Shown: positions 50,619-60,501, counted from the first letter of the stretch. The stretch is 64,000 nt of DNA from Streptomyces griseorubiginosus (GCF_001514195.1 NZ_KQ948739.1:1-64000), one strand, 5' to 3'. Numbers and translations: made by a program. Notes: generated by a model not told the origin, from the sequence alone.

Positions 50619-51731
50619 TTACGGTGCGACGGAGTCGAATCCGGTGAAGCCGCTCGGGTCGTGGCGGCCGAACGAGCCGTGTTCGAAGATGCCGTGGCCG
50701 ACCCGGCCGTCCAGACGGAAGCGGGCCGCGTGGTCGGTGACGCCGAACGCGGCCAAAGGGTGCTCCCGCGAGAGGTCGTAGGTGCGGCGGTCGGTCCAGT
50801 CGCGGCCCTGCCAGGTGCCGTGCTGCCAGTCGTCGGCGGGCGGATAGCCGGCGCCGAGGGCGAGGGGCGAGGAGGTGAGGACCTCCACCTCCAGCTCCAT
50901 GGGCTTGCGGACGTCGCCGAGGTGGACGAGGGCGTGTTCGGGTCGGCGGGTGCCGGGGTGGTAGGTGATCTCGGCCTGGGGCCAGCCGAGTTGACGGTCC
51001 CGGTGGCCGGGGCGGACCAGGGTCGCGTCGTTGAGCGAGCGGTGGCCGTCGGCGTCCTCCTGGACGATCACCATGAGGAACCGGTCCTCGAAGCGGACCG
51101 GGCACCAGATCCAGTGGAAGCCCTCGGTCGGCTGCTCCTCGGCGAACCGGCCGCCCTGCTCCCCCGGCACCGGCCGTACGCCCCAGCTGCGGTCGCGGGT
51201 CCCGGTCCAGCCCTGGACCCGGATCTCGCGCCCGCCCACCCGGATCCACCCGTCGCAGTGCCCGGCCTGCACGAACCGCCGCCCCTCCAGGGTGAGCCGG
51301 CCGCCCCGCCGCTGGAGGTGGTGCGGTTCCCACAGGGCGGGGAAGTCGGCGGTCCAGGTGATCTCGTACGACAGTCCGTCCGGGTCGTCCGGGGCGGCCT
51401 CGCAGCTCACCACGAAGTCGCGCAGCGGGCGTTCGACGAGGATGCGCAGCGGGCCCACGCCCAGGTCGGTACGGTCGTCGTCCCGCAGGGCGTCCGAGGC
51501 GCGCACCGCGTGCAGGGTGTCGCCGAGGCGCAGAGTGGCGTAGGCGTCGATGACCCCGAGGTTGGGGTACACCCCGAGCCCGAGTATCAGCAGGGCCTGT
51601 CCCTCGTGGTCGAGGACGTGGAAGATGCAGCGGTCGTAGGCGTTGCGGTCGCCCGTCGCCACATACTTCATGGACAGGGGGACCTGGTGCACGGGGTACT
51701 CGTCGAGCGGTACCGGGCGGTCGTCGGGCAC
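50619..51731 (-). CDS. Hypothetical protein (lipocalin/DUF7064-like), operon with phosphotransferase
   Basis: A 370-residue soluble, beta-rich protein with many Trp/Arg residues. Blocks include WTADFPALWEPHHLQRRGG, QAGHCDGWIRVGG, RVQGWTGTRDRSWGVRPV and FHWIWCPVRFEDRFLMV. I think it belongs to the DUF7064 (AttH/lipocalin-like) group often found beside such phosphotransferases; I am not sure. GTG 51731 has GGGAGG 6 bases upstream. The phosphotransferase gene follows 12 bp later. Confidence 0.7.
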   Translation of the reverse strand: MPDDRPVPLDEYPVHQVPLSMKYVATGDRNAYDRCIFHVLDHEGQALLILGLGVYPNLGVIDAYATLRLGDTLHAVRASDALRDDDRTDLGVGPLRILVERPLRDFVVSCEAAPDDPDGLSYEITWTADFPALWEPHHLQRRGGRLTLEGRRFVQAGHCDGWIRVGGREIRVQGWTGTRDRSWGVRPVPGEQGGRFAEEQPTEGFHWIWCPVRFEDRFLMVIVQEDADGHRSLNDATLVRPGHRDRQLGWPQAEITYHPGTRRPEHALVHLGDVRKPMELEVEVLTSSPLALGAGYPPADDWQHGTWQGRDWTDRRTYDLSREHPLAAFGVTDHAARFRLDGRVGHGIFEHGSFGRHDPSGFTGFDSVAP

Positions 51732-51870
51732 GGTCAACCTCCCTGCCTGGGTGGGGGCTGACGGTACGTCAGAGAGCTGTCGGTGACCAGATGTCCGGCC
51801 GGACGCCGGTGAACTCACGCTCGATTGCGGGGAGCGGTGACCCGGTCGCGGGGTGTCGCGTTGCCCCGGC

Positions 51871-52098
51871 ATGACCCTTGCCTACGCGCCGGTCGCCGAA
51901 TCGGTTCCCCCGTCCTACCGGCCCGCTCCGCCGCCGCCCCAGGACCCGCCCATCTACCGCGATCTGATGCGGACCTGGGCCGTCGGCGGCCGCACCCTGC
52001 CGGGGCGCCACGACCCGGAGTGGGTCCGGCTCGCGGCGCCGCAGGTCAGGCCGGGGCAGTTCAGCGCGTCTCAGGACCCGCCAGGTGACGGGCGATGA
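51871..52098 (+). CDS. Small proline-rich hypothetical protein
   Basis: A 75-residue ORF with a Pro-rich start (ESVPPSYRPAPPPPQDPP) and a core IYRDLMRTWAVGGRTLPGRHD. Short Streptomyces proteins with similar composition exist, but no family is assigned. There is no clear ribosome-binding site before ATG 51871. Its 3' end overlaps the convergent acyl-CoA dehydrogenase gene by 38 bp, which is unusual and lowers confidence. Confidence 0.5.
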   Translation: MTLAYAPVAESVPPSYRPAPPPPQDPPIYRDLMRTWAVGGRTLPGRHDPEWVRLAAPQVRPGQFSASQDPPGDGR

Positions 52099-53233
52099 CC
52101 ATCCGCTGGATCTGGTTGGTGCCCTCGACGATCTGCAGGACCTTGGCCTCGCGCATGTACCGCTCGGCCGGGAAGTCGGCGGTGTAGCCGTAGCCACCGA
52201 GGACCTGGACGGCGTCGGTGGTGACCTTCATCGCGGTGTCGGTGCAGTGCAGTTTCGCCATGGCCGCCTGCTTGGCGAAGGGCCGCCCGGCGTCCCGCAG
52301 CCGCGCCGCCGCGAGGTACAGCGCCCGGCCGGCCTCGATCTGGGTCGCCATGTCGGCGAGCATGAAGCGCAGCCCCTGGAAGTCCGCGATCGGCCGCCCG
52401 AACTGCTGTCGCCCGGTCGCGTAGCCGACCGCCTCGTCGAGGGCCGCCTGGGCCAGCCCGATCGCGCAGGCCGCGATGCCGAGCCGTCCCGAGTCCAGGG
52501 CGGACAGGGCGATCGCGAAGCCCTGGCCCTCGTCGCCGACGCGCCGCGCGTCCGGGACCCGTACGCCGTCGAAGTGCACCTGGGCGGTGGGCGAGCCCTT
52601 CATGCCCATCTTCCGCTCCGGCGCGGCGGCACTGACGCCGTCCGCGTCGGCGGGGACCAGGAACGCGGTGATCCCGCGCGGGCCCTCCTCGCCGGTGCGC
52701 GCCATGACGGTGTAGAAGTCCGCGATCCCGCCGTGGGTGATCCAGGCCTTGGTGCCGTTGATCACCCAGTCGTCGCCGTCCCGGACCGCCCTGGTGCGCA
52801 GCGAGGCCGCGTCGGATCCGGAGGACGGCTCCGAGAGGCAGTACGCGCCGAGAAGCCCGCCGCCGAGCATCGCGGGCAGGTGTTCGACCTGCTGCTGCTT
52901 GGTGCCGTAGGTCGCCACCGCGTAGGAGGCGAGGGTGTGCACACTGACACCGAGGCCGACGGTGAGGCGGGCCGCGGCGAGCTCTTCGAGGACCTGGAGG
53001 TAGACCTCGTACGGCTGGTCGGCGCCGCCGTGTTCGGAGTCGTAGGGCAGACCGAGCAGTCCGGTCCGGGAGAGCAGGGTGAAGACCTCGCGCGGGAAGT
53101 GCCCGGCGTCCTCCTCCTCGGCCGCCTTCGGGACGATCTCGGCCTGCGCGATGTCGCGGACGAGCGAGATCAGTTCCCGGGCCTCGTCCGTGGGCAGTTG
53201 CCGGTCCACCGGCTGCGGGGCGCGGTCGGGCAT
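52061..53233 (-). CDS. Acyl-CoA dehydrogenase
   Basis: A 390-residue acyl-CoA dehydrogenase, FAD-dependent, for fatty acyl or branched acyl-CoA oxidation. Signature blocks: AYCLSEPSSGSDAASL (FAD-binding), VINGTKAWITHGGIADFYTVMART, ATGRQQFGRPIADFQGLRFMLADMA, and QVLGGYGYTADFPAERYMREAKVLQIVEGTNQIQR with the catalytic-base region. ATG 53233 has GGAGGAGAG upstream. Chain-length specificity is not readable. No regulator is next to it. Confidence 0.93.
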   Translation of the reverse strand: MPDRAPQPVDRQLPTDEARELISLVRDIAQAEIVPKAAEEEDAGHFPREVFTLLSRTGLLGLPYDSEHGGADQPYEVYLQVLEELAAARLTVGLGVSVHTLASYAVATYGTKQQQVEHLPAMLGGGLLGAYCLSEPSSGSDAASLRTRAVRDGDDWVINGTKAWITHGGIADFYTVMARTGEEGPRGITAFLVPADADGVSAAAPERKMGMKGSPTAQVHFDGVRVPDARRVGDEGQGFAIALSALDSGRLGIAACAIGLAQAALDEAVGYATGRQQFGRPIADFQGLRFMLADMATQIEAGRALYLAAARLRDAGRPFAKQAAMAKLHCTDTAMKVTTDAVQVLGGYGYTADFPAERYMREAKVLQIVEGTNQIQRMVIARHLAGPETR

Positions 53234-53466
53234 GGCGACGCTCTCCTCCCTGTAGGGCGCTGGCGGACGCACGCCGTGGGGTGGGGCGGCTCCGCCGGTC
53301 TCACTGGGCGCCGTCCGCTGCTCGCGTCTCCCGGGTCACGGAAGCTGCTGACCAGCGGCTGCGCCCTGTGAGTATGCCCGATCGGGGACCCCTGGTCACT
53401 GGTTAACGACCGCTTACTTCAAGATAGCCCAGGGCACCGACAAGCGGCCGCGCGATCGCGCCGGAA
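53234..53466. other. Intergenic region upstream of the acyl-CoA dehydrogenase gene
   Basis: Left part of the 343-bp divergent gap between the acyl-CoA dehydrogenase and chitinase genes. No gene seen. It should hold the dehydrogenase promoter, but I could not assign one. The chitinase promoter is described separately. Confidence 0.4.
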
Positions 53467-53508
53467 TTGGTCCGAACCATTGACGCGGTGGTCTAGTCCT
53501 CCTACTGT
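53467..53508 (+). promoter_or_regulatory. Chitinase promoter with dre (DasR-type) elements
   Basis: TTGACG (53480) and TACTGT (53503) are 17 bp apart. TGGTCTAGTCCT (53489-53500) fills the spacer and matches the chitinase direct-repeat/dre consensus TGGTCTAGACCA closely. TGGTCCGAACCA (53468-53479) is a second copy just before the -35. GlcNAc-responsive DasR is expected to bind here. Confidence 0.82.
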
Positions 53509-53576
53509 TCCGGCAACGCTTTACCGCGTTCATGCCAATCCCCTGGCGTTCCCCTCTCCCCCACGAGGAGACACCG

Positions 53577-54812
<1,236 letters not shown>

Positions 54813-54831
54813 CCGATCCGAACCGGGACTT

Positions 54832-54859
54832 GGGGCGGGGGACCACGAGCCTCCGCCCC
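54832..54859. terminator. Weak hairpin after the chitinase gene
   Basis: GGGGCGG (54832-54838) pairs with CCGCCCC (54853-54859), 20 bp past the stop, before the repeats near the TetR 3' end. Low confidence. Confidence 0.35.
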
Positions 54860-54930
54860 TTGCCGTCAGCCGCCGGAAGCCCCTTGCCGTCAGCCACCGG
54901 ACCCGCCGTCAGGGCTTCCTGCCGTCAGCC
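54855..54930. repeat. Degenerate repeats around the TetR stop codon
   Basis: Two 23-bp copies with GCCCCTTGCCGTCAGCC (54855-54877, 54879-54901) plus two shorter GCCGTCAG copies near 54905 and 54920. The last covers the TetR gene's stop (54925). Read on the minus strand, each unit contains CTGAC with an internal TGA. Confidence 0.85.
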
Positions 54931-55599
54931 GTCCCTGCGGGCGGGCCGGGGCGCGGGGTAGTTGGGGTCCATCTCCTCGATGGCGCGCATCGAGCCGCCG
55001 AGGGCCTTCACCAGGAGGTCGCGCAGGGTGTCACGGGAGAGCTGGGGCGGGCCGTCGATCCAGTCCAGGGTGGCACCTTCGACGCTGCACACCCAGGCGA
55101 GCAGGCCCATGCGGGCCAGCGGGGCGATGTCGGTACGGCCGTACGCCCCTTGGGCGATGGTCGCGACGATCGCCTCGCGCACCCCGTCCCGGACCGCGTG
55201 CACCTCGGCGTCGAAGCCGACCCCGCCGCTGACGACCGTACGGTAGGCGGCCTGGTTGTGCTCGGCGTACCGGAGATAGCTGTCCAGGGTGCGGTGGACG
55301 TGTTCCACCTGCCCCACTTCCTGCTCCAGCCTGAGGCCGCTCGCCGCGTAGGTGACCAGGTCGGCGACGGAGTCCTGGATGATCGCCAGGTAGTAGCCCC
55401 GCTTGGACTGGAAGTAGTAGTAGATCAGCCCCTTGGCGACATGCGCCTGCTTGGCGATGTCGTCCATGGAGAGCGCGTCGTAGGAGGTGTCCGCGAACAA
55501 CTTCCGCCCGATGGCGATGAGTTCGGCGCGGCGCGCAACCGAGCGCTCGGTGCCGCGGGCCCGCGGGCGAGCGGCTTCACGCTGATCACTGATATTCAA
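54925..55599 (-). CDS. TetR-family regulator
   Basis: A 224-residue TetR regulator. N-terminal helix-turn-helix (residues about 25-70) contains RKLFADTSYDALSMDDIAKQAHVAKGLIYYYFQSKRGYY. The C-terminal ligand domain is family-variable. The start is TTG 55599 with a weak AGGG site; the true N-terminus may be shorter. Convergent with the chitinase gene. Target unknown; it may regulate itself or the adjacent small membrane protein. Confidence 0.87.
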   Translation of the reverse strand: MNISDQREAARPRARGTERSVARRAELIAIGRKLFADTSYDALSMDDIAKQAHVAKGLIYYYFQSKRGYYLAIIQDSVADLVTYAASGLRLEQEVGQVEHVHRTLDSYLRYAEHNQAAYRTVVSGGVGFDAEVHAVRDGVREAIVATIAQGAYGRTDIAPLARMGLLAWVCSVEGATLDWIDGPPQLSRDTLRDLLVKALGGSMRAIEEMDPNYPAPRPARRDG

Positions 55600-55688
55600 A
55601 TTTCGACCCTGGTCTCGGGCTGGTGGCGGGACAAGCGCAGTATGTCAGGTCGCCTTTGAGTCAGGTCACAGCACGACAATGAGTCAGG

Positions 55689-55829
55689 TCACAGCAGACC
55701 AAGTTGCGTGACGAGCATCGCGATCACCGCGACGAGGACCCAGCCCGCGAGGTGTTCGACGACGGACGGGCCGTCGTCCCGGGGGCCGCCGGTGCGGGTG
55801 CGGGCGGCGGTGGCTGACTGTGCGGTCAT
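55689..55829 (-). CDS. Small single-pass membrane protein (SCO1431 family)
   Basis: A 46-residue protein. A hydrophilic, Thr/Arg/Gly-rich start (TAQSATAARTRTGGPRDDG) is followed by one C-terminal membrane segment (VEHLAGWVLVAVIAMLVTQLGLL). I recall such proteins as the SCO1431 family in Streptomyces, function unknown. ATG 55829 is chosen; the frame is open to 55934. A promoter is not visible. Confidence 0.75.
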   Translation of the reverse strand: MTAQSATAARTRTGGPRDDGPSVVEHLAGWVLVAVIAMLVTQLGLL

Positions 55830-55967
55830 GGTGGCTCGCTGCTCTCGGACGTCTCGGACGAATGGGTGGACTCCCCCCACCGGTCCGTCCACCTTGCCAC
55901 CGAAAGGGGCTTTTGCGGCAGAGAGCTTGGTCACAGGGCCCCGGTCACCCGGGGCCCCGGCCGGACC

Positions 55968-57326
55968 TCAGCGCACGCCCACCGCTTCGAGCGCCTTGCG
56001 CTGGCGCGGAGTCGGGCAGGCGGGGAAGTACAGGTAGCAGACGCCCCCGGTACCGGAGACGACCTTGCCGCTGGCGTTGTACCGCTTGGTGCGCAGCCAG
56101 ATGTTCTCCCACTCGCGCCGCTTGTAGACGCGCCGCACCTCCGGGTCGCTCGGCGAGGCCGGGTCGTTGGCGATCACGTCGCCCTCGGCGGTGAAGCCGA
56201 TCACCGTCATGAGGTGACCGGAGGTGCCGTAACCGGCCCCGGTGAGCTCCTCCTTGAGGAAGGACTGGGACGTTATGGCCGGGATGCCGGCCGCGATCAG
56301 CGTCTCCAGGTCGGTCAGCGAGCCGAGCCGGGTGACCACGCCCTGAAGATCCTTGAAGGTGGCCGCGTAGGCCGCGTTGAAGGGCCAGTTGCCACAGCCC
56401 GCGTACTGGTAGTCGTAGGTGTACCGGGCCGCGTGGCAGACCTGCGGGTCGGCGTACGACGGGTCGACCCAGGCCAGTTGCTCCTTGGTGAGCCGGCCAC
56501 CCCAGTACTCGATGATCATCTGCGAGGAGGTGGGGCTGCACCAGGCCTCACCGCCGTTGTCGTACTCCGGGTACTGGCCCTTGTGGATCTCCTGCGAGTA
56601 GCGCGGGACGATCAGTTCGCGGGCGACACCCGGCGTGGAGGCCGGGACGGTGAAGCGGTCGGGGACGTCCGAGCCCATGGCGCCCAGGCGCCACACGGTC
56701 GGCGTGTTCTTCGCCCCCGGCTTGCGGTACAGGGTCAGCCGCAACTGGTACGACGCCAGACGCAGCCCGGTCGCCGGGGCGTCGATCGCGAAGGTGTCTG
56801 TCCAGATGCTGCTCTTGTCGTCGCTCTGGTCGTCGACCGAGGTGCGCTTGATGTCCCCGTCCCCGGCGGCCCAGCGGCCCATCACGTACCACGGGGTGGC
56901 CGTGCCGTCGGAGTACGTCCCCTGGAGCTCGATCTGGATCCAGGTGCCGGCCGGGGTGTGGGCGTTCCAGGAGGCGATCACCTCCGTCGAGGGCACGGCG
57001 AGCCGGTGCACCGGCGAGGTCCAGGTCGCGTACTCCCAGGTGGCGGTGGTCCCGGTGTGCGGATCGGTGTAGTCGGTGGTGCCCGCGGGAGCGCTGATCA
57101 CCACGCCGGGACGCTTGCCGGCGACGGCACGGACGCCCTGCGCGGTGCCGGCGCGCCAGTCGCCGTAGGTGGTCCAGGCGTGGTTGTCGACCAGTCGGGC
57201 GGGCTCGTCGTGATCCGCGTCGGCCGTGGTGCCGGCTGCGGCCGCGGGGCCCGTGCCGCCGGCCACCGCGGCGGCGACCGCGACGGCGAGAACGGTTCTG
57301 CGGGACGGCTGTTCGGCTCTGCTCAT
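55968..57326 (-). CDS. Secreted C39-like cysteine peptidase, Tat-exported
   Basis: A 452-residue secreted peptidase-like protein. The N-terminal twin-arginine signal reads SRRTVLAVAVAAAVAGG. Then comes a beta-rich accessory domain (about residues 50-220), and a C39-like domain in the second half with catalytic Cys in GGEAWCSPTSSQMIIEYWGG, His in SGHLMTVIGF and Asp in VIANDPASP. Tat export suggests folding before secretion. ATG 57326; weak ribosome-binding site. It diverges from the P-loop kinase gene. The substrate may be a cell-wall peptide or a protein. Confidence 0.88.
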   Translation of the reverse strand: MSRAEQPSRRTVLAVAVAAAVAGGTGPAAAAGTTADADHDEPARLVDNHAWTTYGDWRAGTAQGVRAVAGKRPGVVISAPAGTTDYTDPHTGTTATWEYATWTSPVHRLAVPSTEVIASWNAHTPAGTWIQIELQGTYSDGTATPWYVMGRWAAGDGDIKRTSVDDQSDDKSSIWTDTFAIDAPATGLRLASYQLRLTLYRKPGAKNTPTVWRLGAMGSDVPDRFTVPASTPGVARELIVPRYSQEIHKGQYPEYDNGGEAWCSPTSSQMIIEYWGGRLTKEQLAWVDPSYADPQVCHAARYTYDYQYAGCGNWPFNAAYAATFKDLQGVVTRLGSLTDLETLIAAGIPAITSQSFLKEELTGAGYGTSGHLMTVIGFTAEGDVIANDPASPSDPEVRRVYKRREWENIWLRTKRYNASGKVVSGTGGVCYLYFPACPTPRQRKALEAVGVR

Positions 57327-57540
57327 GGGTGGGAAGACCCCCAGGTGTCCTTCGGGACGGATCCGATGCACGGTTGTGCGCCAACTATGGATGAGGCGCC
57401 ATGCTCCTGCCAGCACTTCAGGCCGTGCCACGCCCACCAATATTGGTCTCGACCACTGGCATGACCTGGGAAGCTGTGATTCCGGCGGCGAGCGCAGGCT
57501 CCTCACTACACTGGACGGGCCAGACCGCCCGTCCGTATGA

Positions 57541-58179
57541 GCGCCTCCAGGAATCGTCATCCACGTCCTCGCCTCCCGGCTCCGCCGGCTCCCCCCGTCC
57601 TGCGGCCCGGTCCGGCTGGTCGGCGTCGACGGCCACGCGGGCTCCGGGAAGTCCACGTTCGCCGGACAGTTGGCCGACGCCCTCGGCGGCGCGCCGGTCC
57701 TGCATCTCGACGACATCGCCAGCCACGACGAACTGTTCGACTGGACCGGACGGCTGCTGCGCGAGGTGATCACCCCGCTCGGCCGCGGCGAGACCGCCCA
57801 TTACGCCCCCTACGACTGGCGCACCCGGCACTTCGGACCGCCCCGGGATCTGCCGGCGGCGCCCGTGGTCCTGGTCGAGGGAGTCGGCGCGGGCCGGCGC
57901 GCGCTCAGACCGCACCTGGCGTGTCTGCTGTGGATGGAGCTGCCGCGTGCGGAGTCCTGGGCCCGAGGGCGGTCCCGGGACGGGGTGGAACAGCGGGAGT
58001 TCTGGGAGGAATGGGTCCTGGCGGAACAACGGCATTTCGCCGAAGACCCCTCCCGGCCCTTCGCCGATGCGCTGGTACGCCAGTGCCCGCAGGGATACGA
58101 GACCACTGACGGGCCTGCTGTGACTCCTGGACCGGACCACGACATCACGCACGGTGACGGTCCAGCGGCGATGTGTTGA
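57541..58179 (+). CDS. Uridine kinase-like P-loop protein, start codon unclear
   Basis: A uridine kinase / P-loop NTPase-like protein, up to 212 residues. Walker A is GVDGHAGSGKSTFAGQL. Then VLHLDDIASHDELFDWTGRL (substrate Asp pair) and VVLVEGVGAGRRALRP (Walker B-like). Uridine kinases phosphorylate uridine and cytidine. The frame opens after an in-frame TGA at 57538. No ATG, GTG or TTG occurs before the Walker A motif; TTG 57670 lies after it and would delete the P-loop. A non-standard start (ATC near 57559 after an AGGA) or a frameshift from ATG 57537 are possible. Coordinates show the open frame. Confidence 0.7.
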   Translation, partial: APPGIVIHVLASRLRRLPPSCGPVRLVGVDGHAGSGKSTFAGQLADALGGAPVLHLDDIASHDELFDWTGRLLREVITPLGRGETAHYAPYDWRTRHFGPPRDLPAAPVVLVEGVGAGRRALRPHLACLLWMELPRAESWARGRSRDGVEQREFWEEWVLAEQRHFAEDPSRPFADALVRQCPQGYETTDGPAVTPGPDHDITHGDGPAAMC

Positions 58180-58228
58180 AGCTGTGAAGAACCACCGGTA
58201 AGAACTTGCCTGAGTCGCCCAACTCCGC

Positions 58229-58258
58229 TTGACCGAGGGGCCGTACAGGTCTTACGTT
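58229..58258 (+). promoter_or_regulatory. Strong-looking promoter of a short transcript
   Basis: TTGACC (58229-58234) and TACGTT (58253-58258) are 18 bp apart, close to the vegetative consensus. Transcription should start near 58265. Confidence 0.6.
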
Positions 58259-58261
58259 CTC

Positions 58262-58336
58262 AATGTGCGGCCGATGCAGGTCGCCCGCAGTCGCGAAGCC
58301 CCCGGTTGTTCCCCCGTGATCGGGGGCTTCGTTCTG
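58262..58336 (+). ncRNA. Candidate small RNA or transcription attenuator
   Basis: A short transcript is predicted from the promoter at 58229. An intrinsic terminator follows (arms CGAAGCCCCCG 58294-58304 and CGGGGGCTTCG 58321-58331, then TTCTG), giving about 70-75 nt. There is no ORF with a ribosome-binding site in it. It may be a stand-alone sRNA, or a leader that decides whether transcription continues to the AAA+ gene 270 bp away. I do not recognise the RNA family. Confidence 0.5.
58294..58331 (+). terminator. Intrinsic terminator of the short transcript
   Basis: 11-bp perfect arms around a 16-nt loop, with TTCTG directly after. It may also stop read-through from the kinase gene. Confidence 0.75.
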
Positions 58337-58610
58337 CCCTCATACAGAAATATGCACGCGGTGAGACGCCGTCCGCTCACCCTCGGTCACCGTGCGCGGT
58401 GCGCCCCATCTGCTCCCACCTCGTCAAACGGCCCGTGCGGCACCCTACGGCGAGCGACACCACCGCAGGTACGATGCCCTCGGTGCGACCTACGGACAGC
58501 TGCTCTGCGCACCGTTGCAACTCCGGTCCGCGGCACAGCGGTTGGACGAAGGCGGCCATCGGGCGTCGGCCCGGTGGTGAACCACGGGGGCACGGTTTGT
58601 GGGGGACGTG
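58332..58610. other. Region between the terminator and the AAA+ gene
   Basis: Long open frames cross it, but none has a ribosome-binding site or a recognisable protein. Ends at the GGGGGAC ribosome-binding site of the AAA+ gene (58601). I see no clear promoter of its own. Confidence 0.4.
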
Positions 58611-60473
58611 ATGGATTTCGGCACGCAGGGCCCCGAGGCCCCGGCCGACCTCGCCTGGCTGCGGGGTGTGGACGCCTACACGATGGGCGCCTACCCACAG
58701 GCGGAGGAGGAGTTCCGGGCCGCGGTGCGGATCGACCCCGGGATGGCCGACGGCTGGCTCGGGCTGCACGCGCTGCGCGTCGACACGACGACCGCGCTGC
58801 TGCGGATGTTCCGGCATCGCGAACGCTTCGGCGAGCAACGCACACGCCACCGCCGGACCCTCAACTCCTGGTACTGGCTGGGCTGGTGGGTGCAGCCGGT
58901 GCTGGAGAGCCCGCGTGACCTGCTGCTCGCGCACGCCTCGCACTGGCTGGACGGCCGGCACGTCCCGGAGCTCGACCGGGCCCTCGCGGGGCTGCCCCCG
59001 GTGGACACCGACCACCAGGTCCGCTTCCTGCACGCCTGCCGCGCCTACCTGGTCAAGGACTGGGAGCAGCTGGTACGGCACACCGACCCGCTGATCGACG
59101 ACGCCATGCTCGGCATCGAGGCCGGTCTGTTCGGGGGCATGGCCCGGGTCCGCCTGGAGATGTTCGGGCAGGCCGAACCGCTGCTCTCGGCGGCCCTGAT
59201 GCGCTGCCGCAGCGAACAGCCCCAGCGCAAGGAACTGCGGTACTGGCTGGCCCGGGCCCACGAGGGCACCGGCCGGTCCGCCGCCGCGCTGCCCCTCTAC
59301 CGGGCGGTGCACCGCGTCGACCCCGCCTTCATGGACACCTCGGCCCGGCTCGCCGCGATCGCCGAGGGGGACGGGTACGACGACCCCGCCGACCTCGCGT
59401 CGATCACGCTCACCGGGTTCGGACAGGACGTGCTGGAGGGGCCCGACGGAATCGAGCCGCTGTTCGGTGTCGAGGGGCGGGACCTGAAGCTCTCCGATCC
59501 GCAGCCGCCGACCGGGCCACTGCCCACGATGACGGACCCGGCCGGACGGGAGCGGTCCGGCACCCTGGCAGGAGCACTGCCCGCCGGGCCCACCGACCCC
59601 GTCCTCCTGGAGGAAGCGCTCGCCGAACTCGAGCGCATGGTGGGCCTCGAACCGGTGAAGCGCCAGGTCAAGGCGCTGTCCGCGCAGTTGAACATGGCCC
59701 GCCTGCGCGCCGGGCAGGGGCTTCCGGTCCAGCCGCCCAAACGTCACTTCGTCTTCTCCGGGCCCTCCGGCACCGGCAAGACCACGGTGGCCCGCATCCT
59801 GGGGCGCGTCTTCTACGCCCTCGGGCTGCTCGGCGGCGACCATCTCGTGGAGGCGCAGCGGGCGGACCTGGTCGGGGAGTACCTCGGCCAGACCGCGGTC
59901 AAGGCGAACGAACTGATCGACTCCGCGCTCGGCGGGGTGCTGTTCGTGGACGAGGCCTACTCGCTCTCCAACTCCGGTTACGGGAAGGGCGACGCGTACG
60001 GCGACGAGGCGCTCCAGGTGCTGCTGAAGCGGGCGGAGGACAACCGGGACCACCTCGTCGTGATCCTCGCGGGTTACCCGGAGGGCATGGACCGGCTGCT
60101 CACCGCGAACCCCGGCCTGTCGTCCCGCTTCACCACCCGCGTCGACTTCCCGTCGTACCGCCCCCTCGAACTCACCTCCATCGGTGAGGTGTTGGCCGCC
60201 GAGAACGGGGACGTGTGGGACGAGGAGGCCCTGGACGAGCTGCGCTCCATCGCCGGGCACGTGGTGGACCAGGGGTGGATCGACGAGCTGGGCAACGGGC
60301 GGTTCCTGCGGACGCTGTACGAGAAGAGCTGCGCGTACCGGGATCTTCGGTTGTCCGGGTATCCGGGGATGCTGAGCCGGGACGACCTGTCGACGCTGCG
60401 GTTGCCGGATCTGATGCAGGCGTACGGGGAGGTCTTGTCGGGGCGGGGGCCGCAGGATCCGTCGGCCACGTAG
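58611..60473 (+). CDS. CbxX/CfqX (SpoVK/EccA)-like AAA+ ATPase with TPR-like N-terminus
   Basis: A 620-residue AAA+ protein. N-terminal ~300 residues are TPR-like helices (YTMGAYPQAEEEFRAAVRID opening). The AAA+ module at about residues 325-600 has Walker A FSGPSGTGKTTVARILG, Walker B GGVLFVDEAYSL, and pore/sensor region HLVVILAGYPEGMDRLL. This layout resembles EccA of type VII secretion and CbxX rubisco-activase-like enzymes. ATG 58611 with GGGGGAC 4-10 bases upstream. No ESX genes are nearby, so its partner is unknown. Confidence 0.88.
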   Translation: MDFGTQGPEAPADLAWLRGVDAYTMGAYPQAEEEFRAAVRIDPGMADGWLGLHALRVDTTTALLRMFRHRERFGEQRTRHRRTLNSWYWLGWWVQPVLESPRDLLLAHASHWLDGRHVPELDRALAGLPPVDTDHQVRFLHACRAYLVKDWEQLVRHTDPLIDDAMLGIEAGLFGGMARVRLEMFGQAEPLLSAALMRCRSEQPQRKELRYWLARAHEGTGRSAAALPLYRAVHRVDPAFMDTSARLAAIAEGDGYDDPADLASITLTGFGQDVLEGPDGIEPLFGVEGRDLKLSDPQPPTGPLPTMTDPAGRERSGTLAGALPAGPTDPVLLEEALAELERMVGLEPVKRQVKALSAQLNMARLRAGQGLPVQPPKRHFVFSGPSGTGKTTVARILGRVFYALGLLGGDHLVEAQRADLVGEYLGQTAVKANELIDSALGGVLFVDEAYSLSNSGYGKGDAYGDEALQVLLKRAEDNRDHLVVILAGYPEGMDRLLTANPGLSSRFTTRVDFPSYRPLELTSIGEVLAAENGDVWDEEALDELRSIAGHVVDQGWIDELGNGRFLRTLYEKSCAYRDLRLSGYPGMLSRDDLSTLRLPDLMQAYGEVLSGRGPQDPSAT

Positions 60474-60501
60474 TTCGTCGGCTGCGGGTCGGTGGGGCTT
60501 C

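Noticed and set aside
50031..51761. 576-codon plus-strand open frame
   Set aside because: Antisense to the phosphotransferase and DUF7064-like genes; no start signals or motifs.
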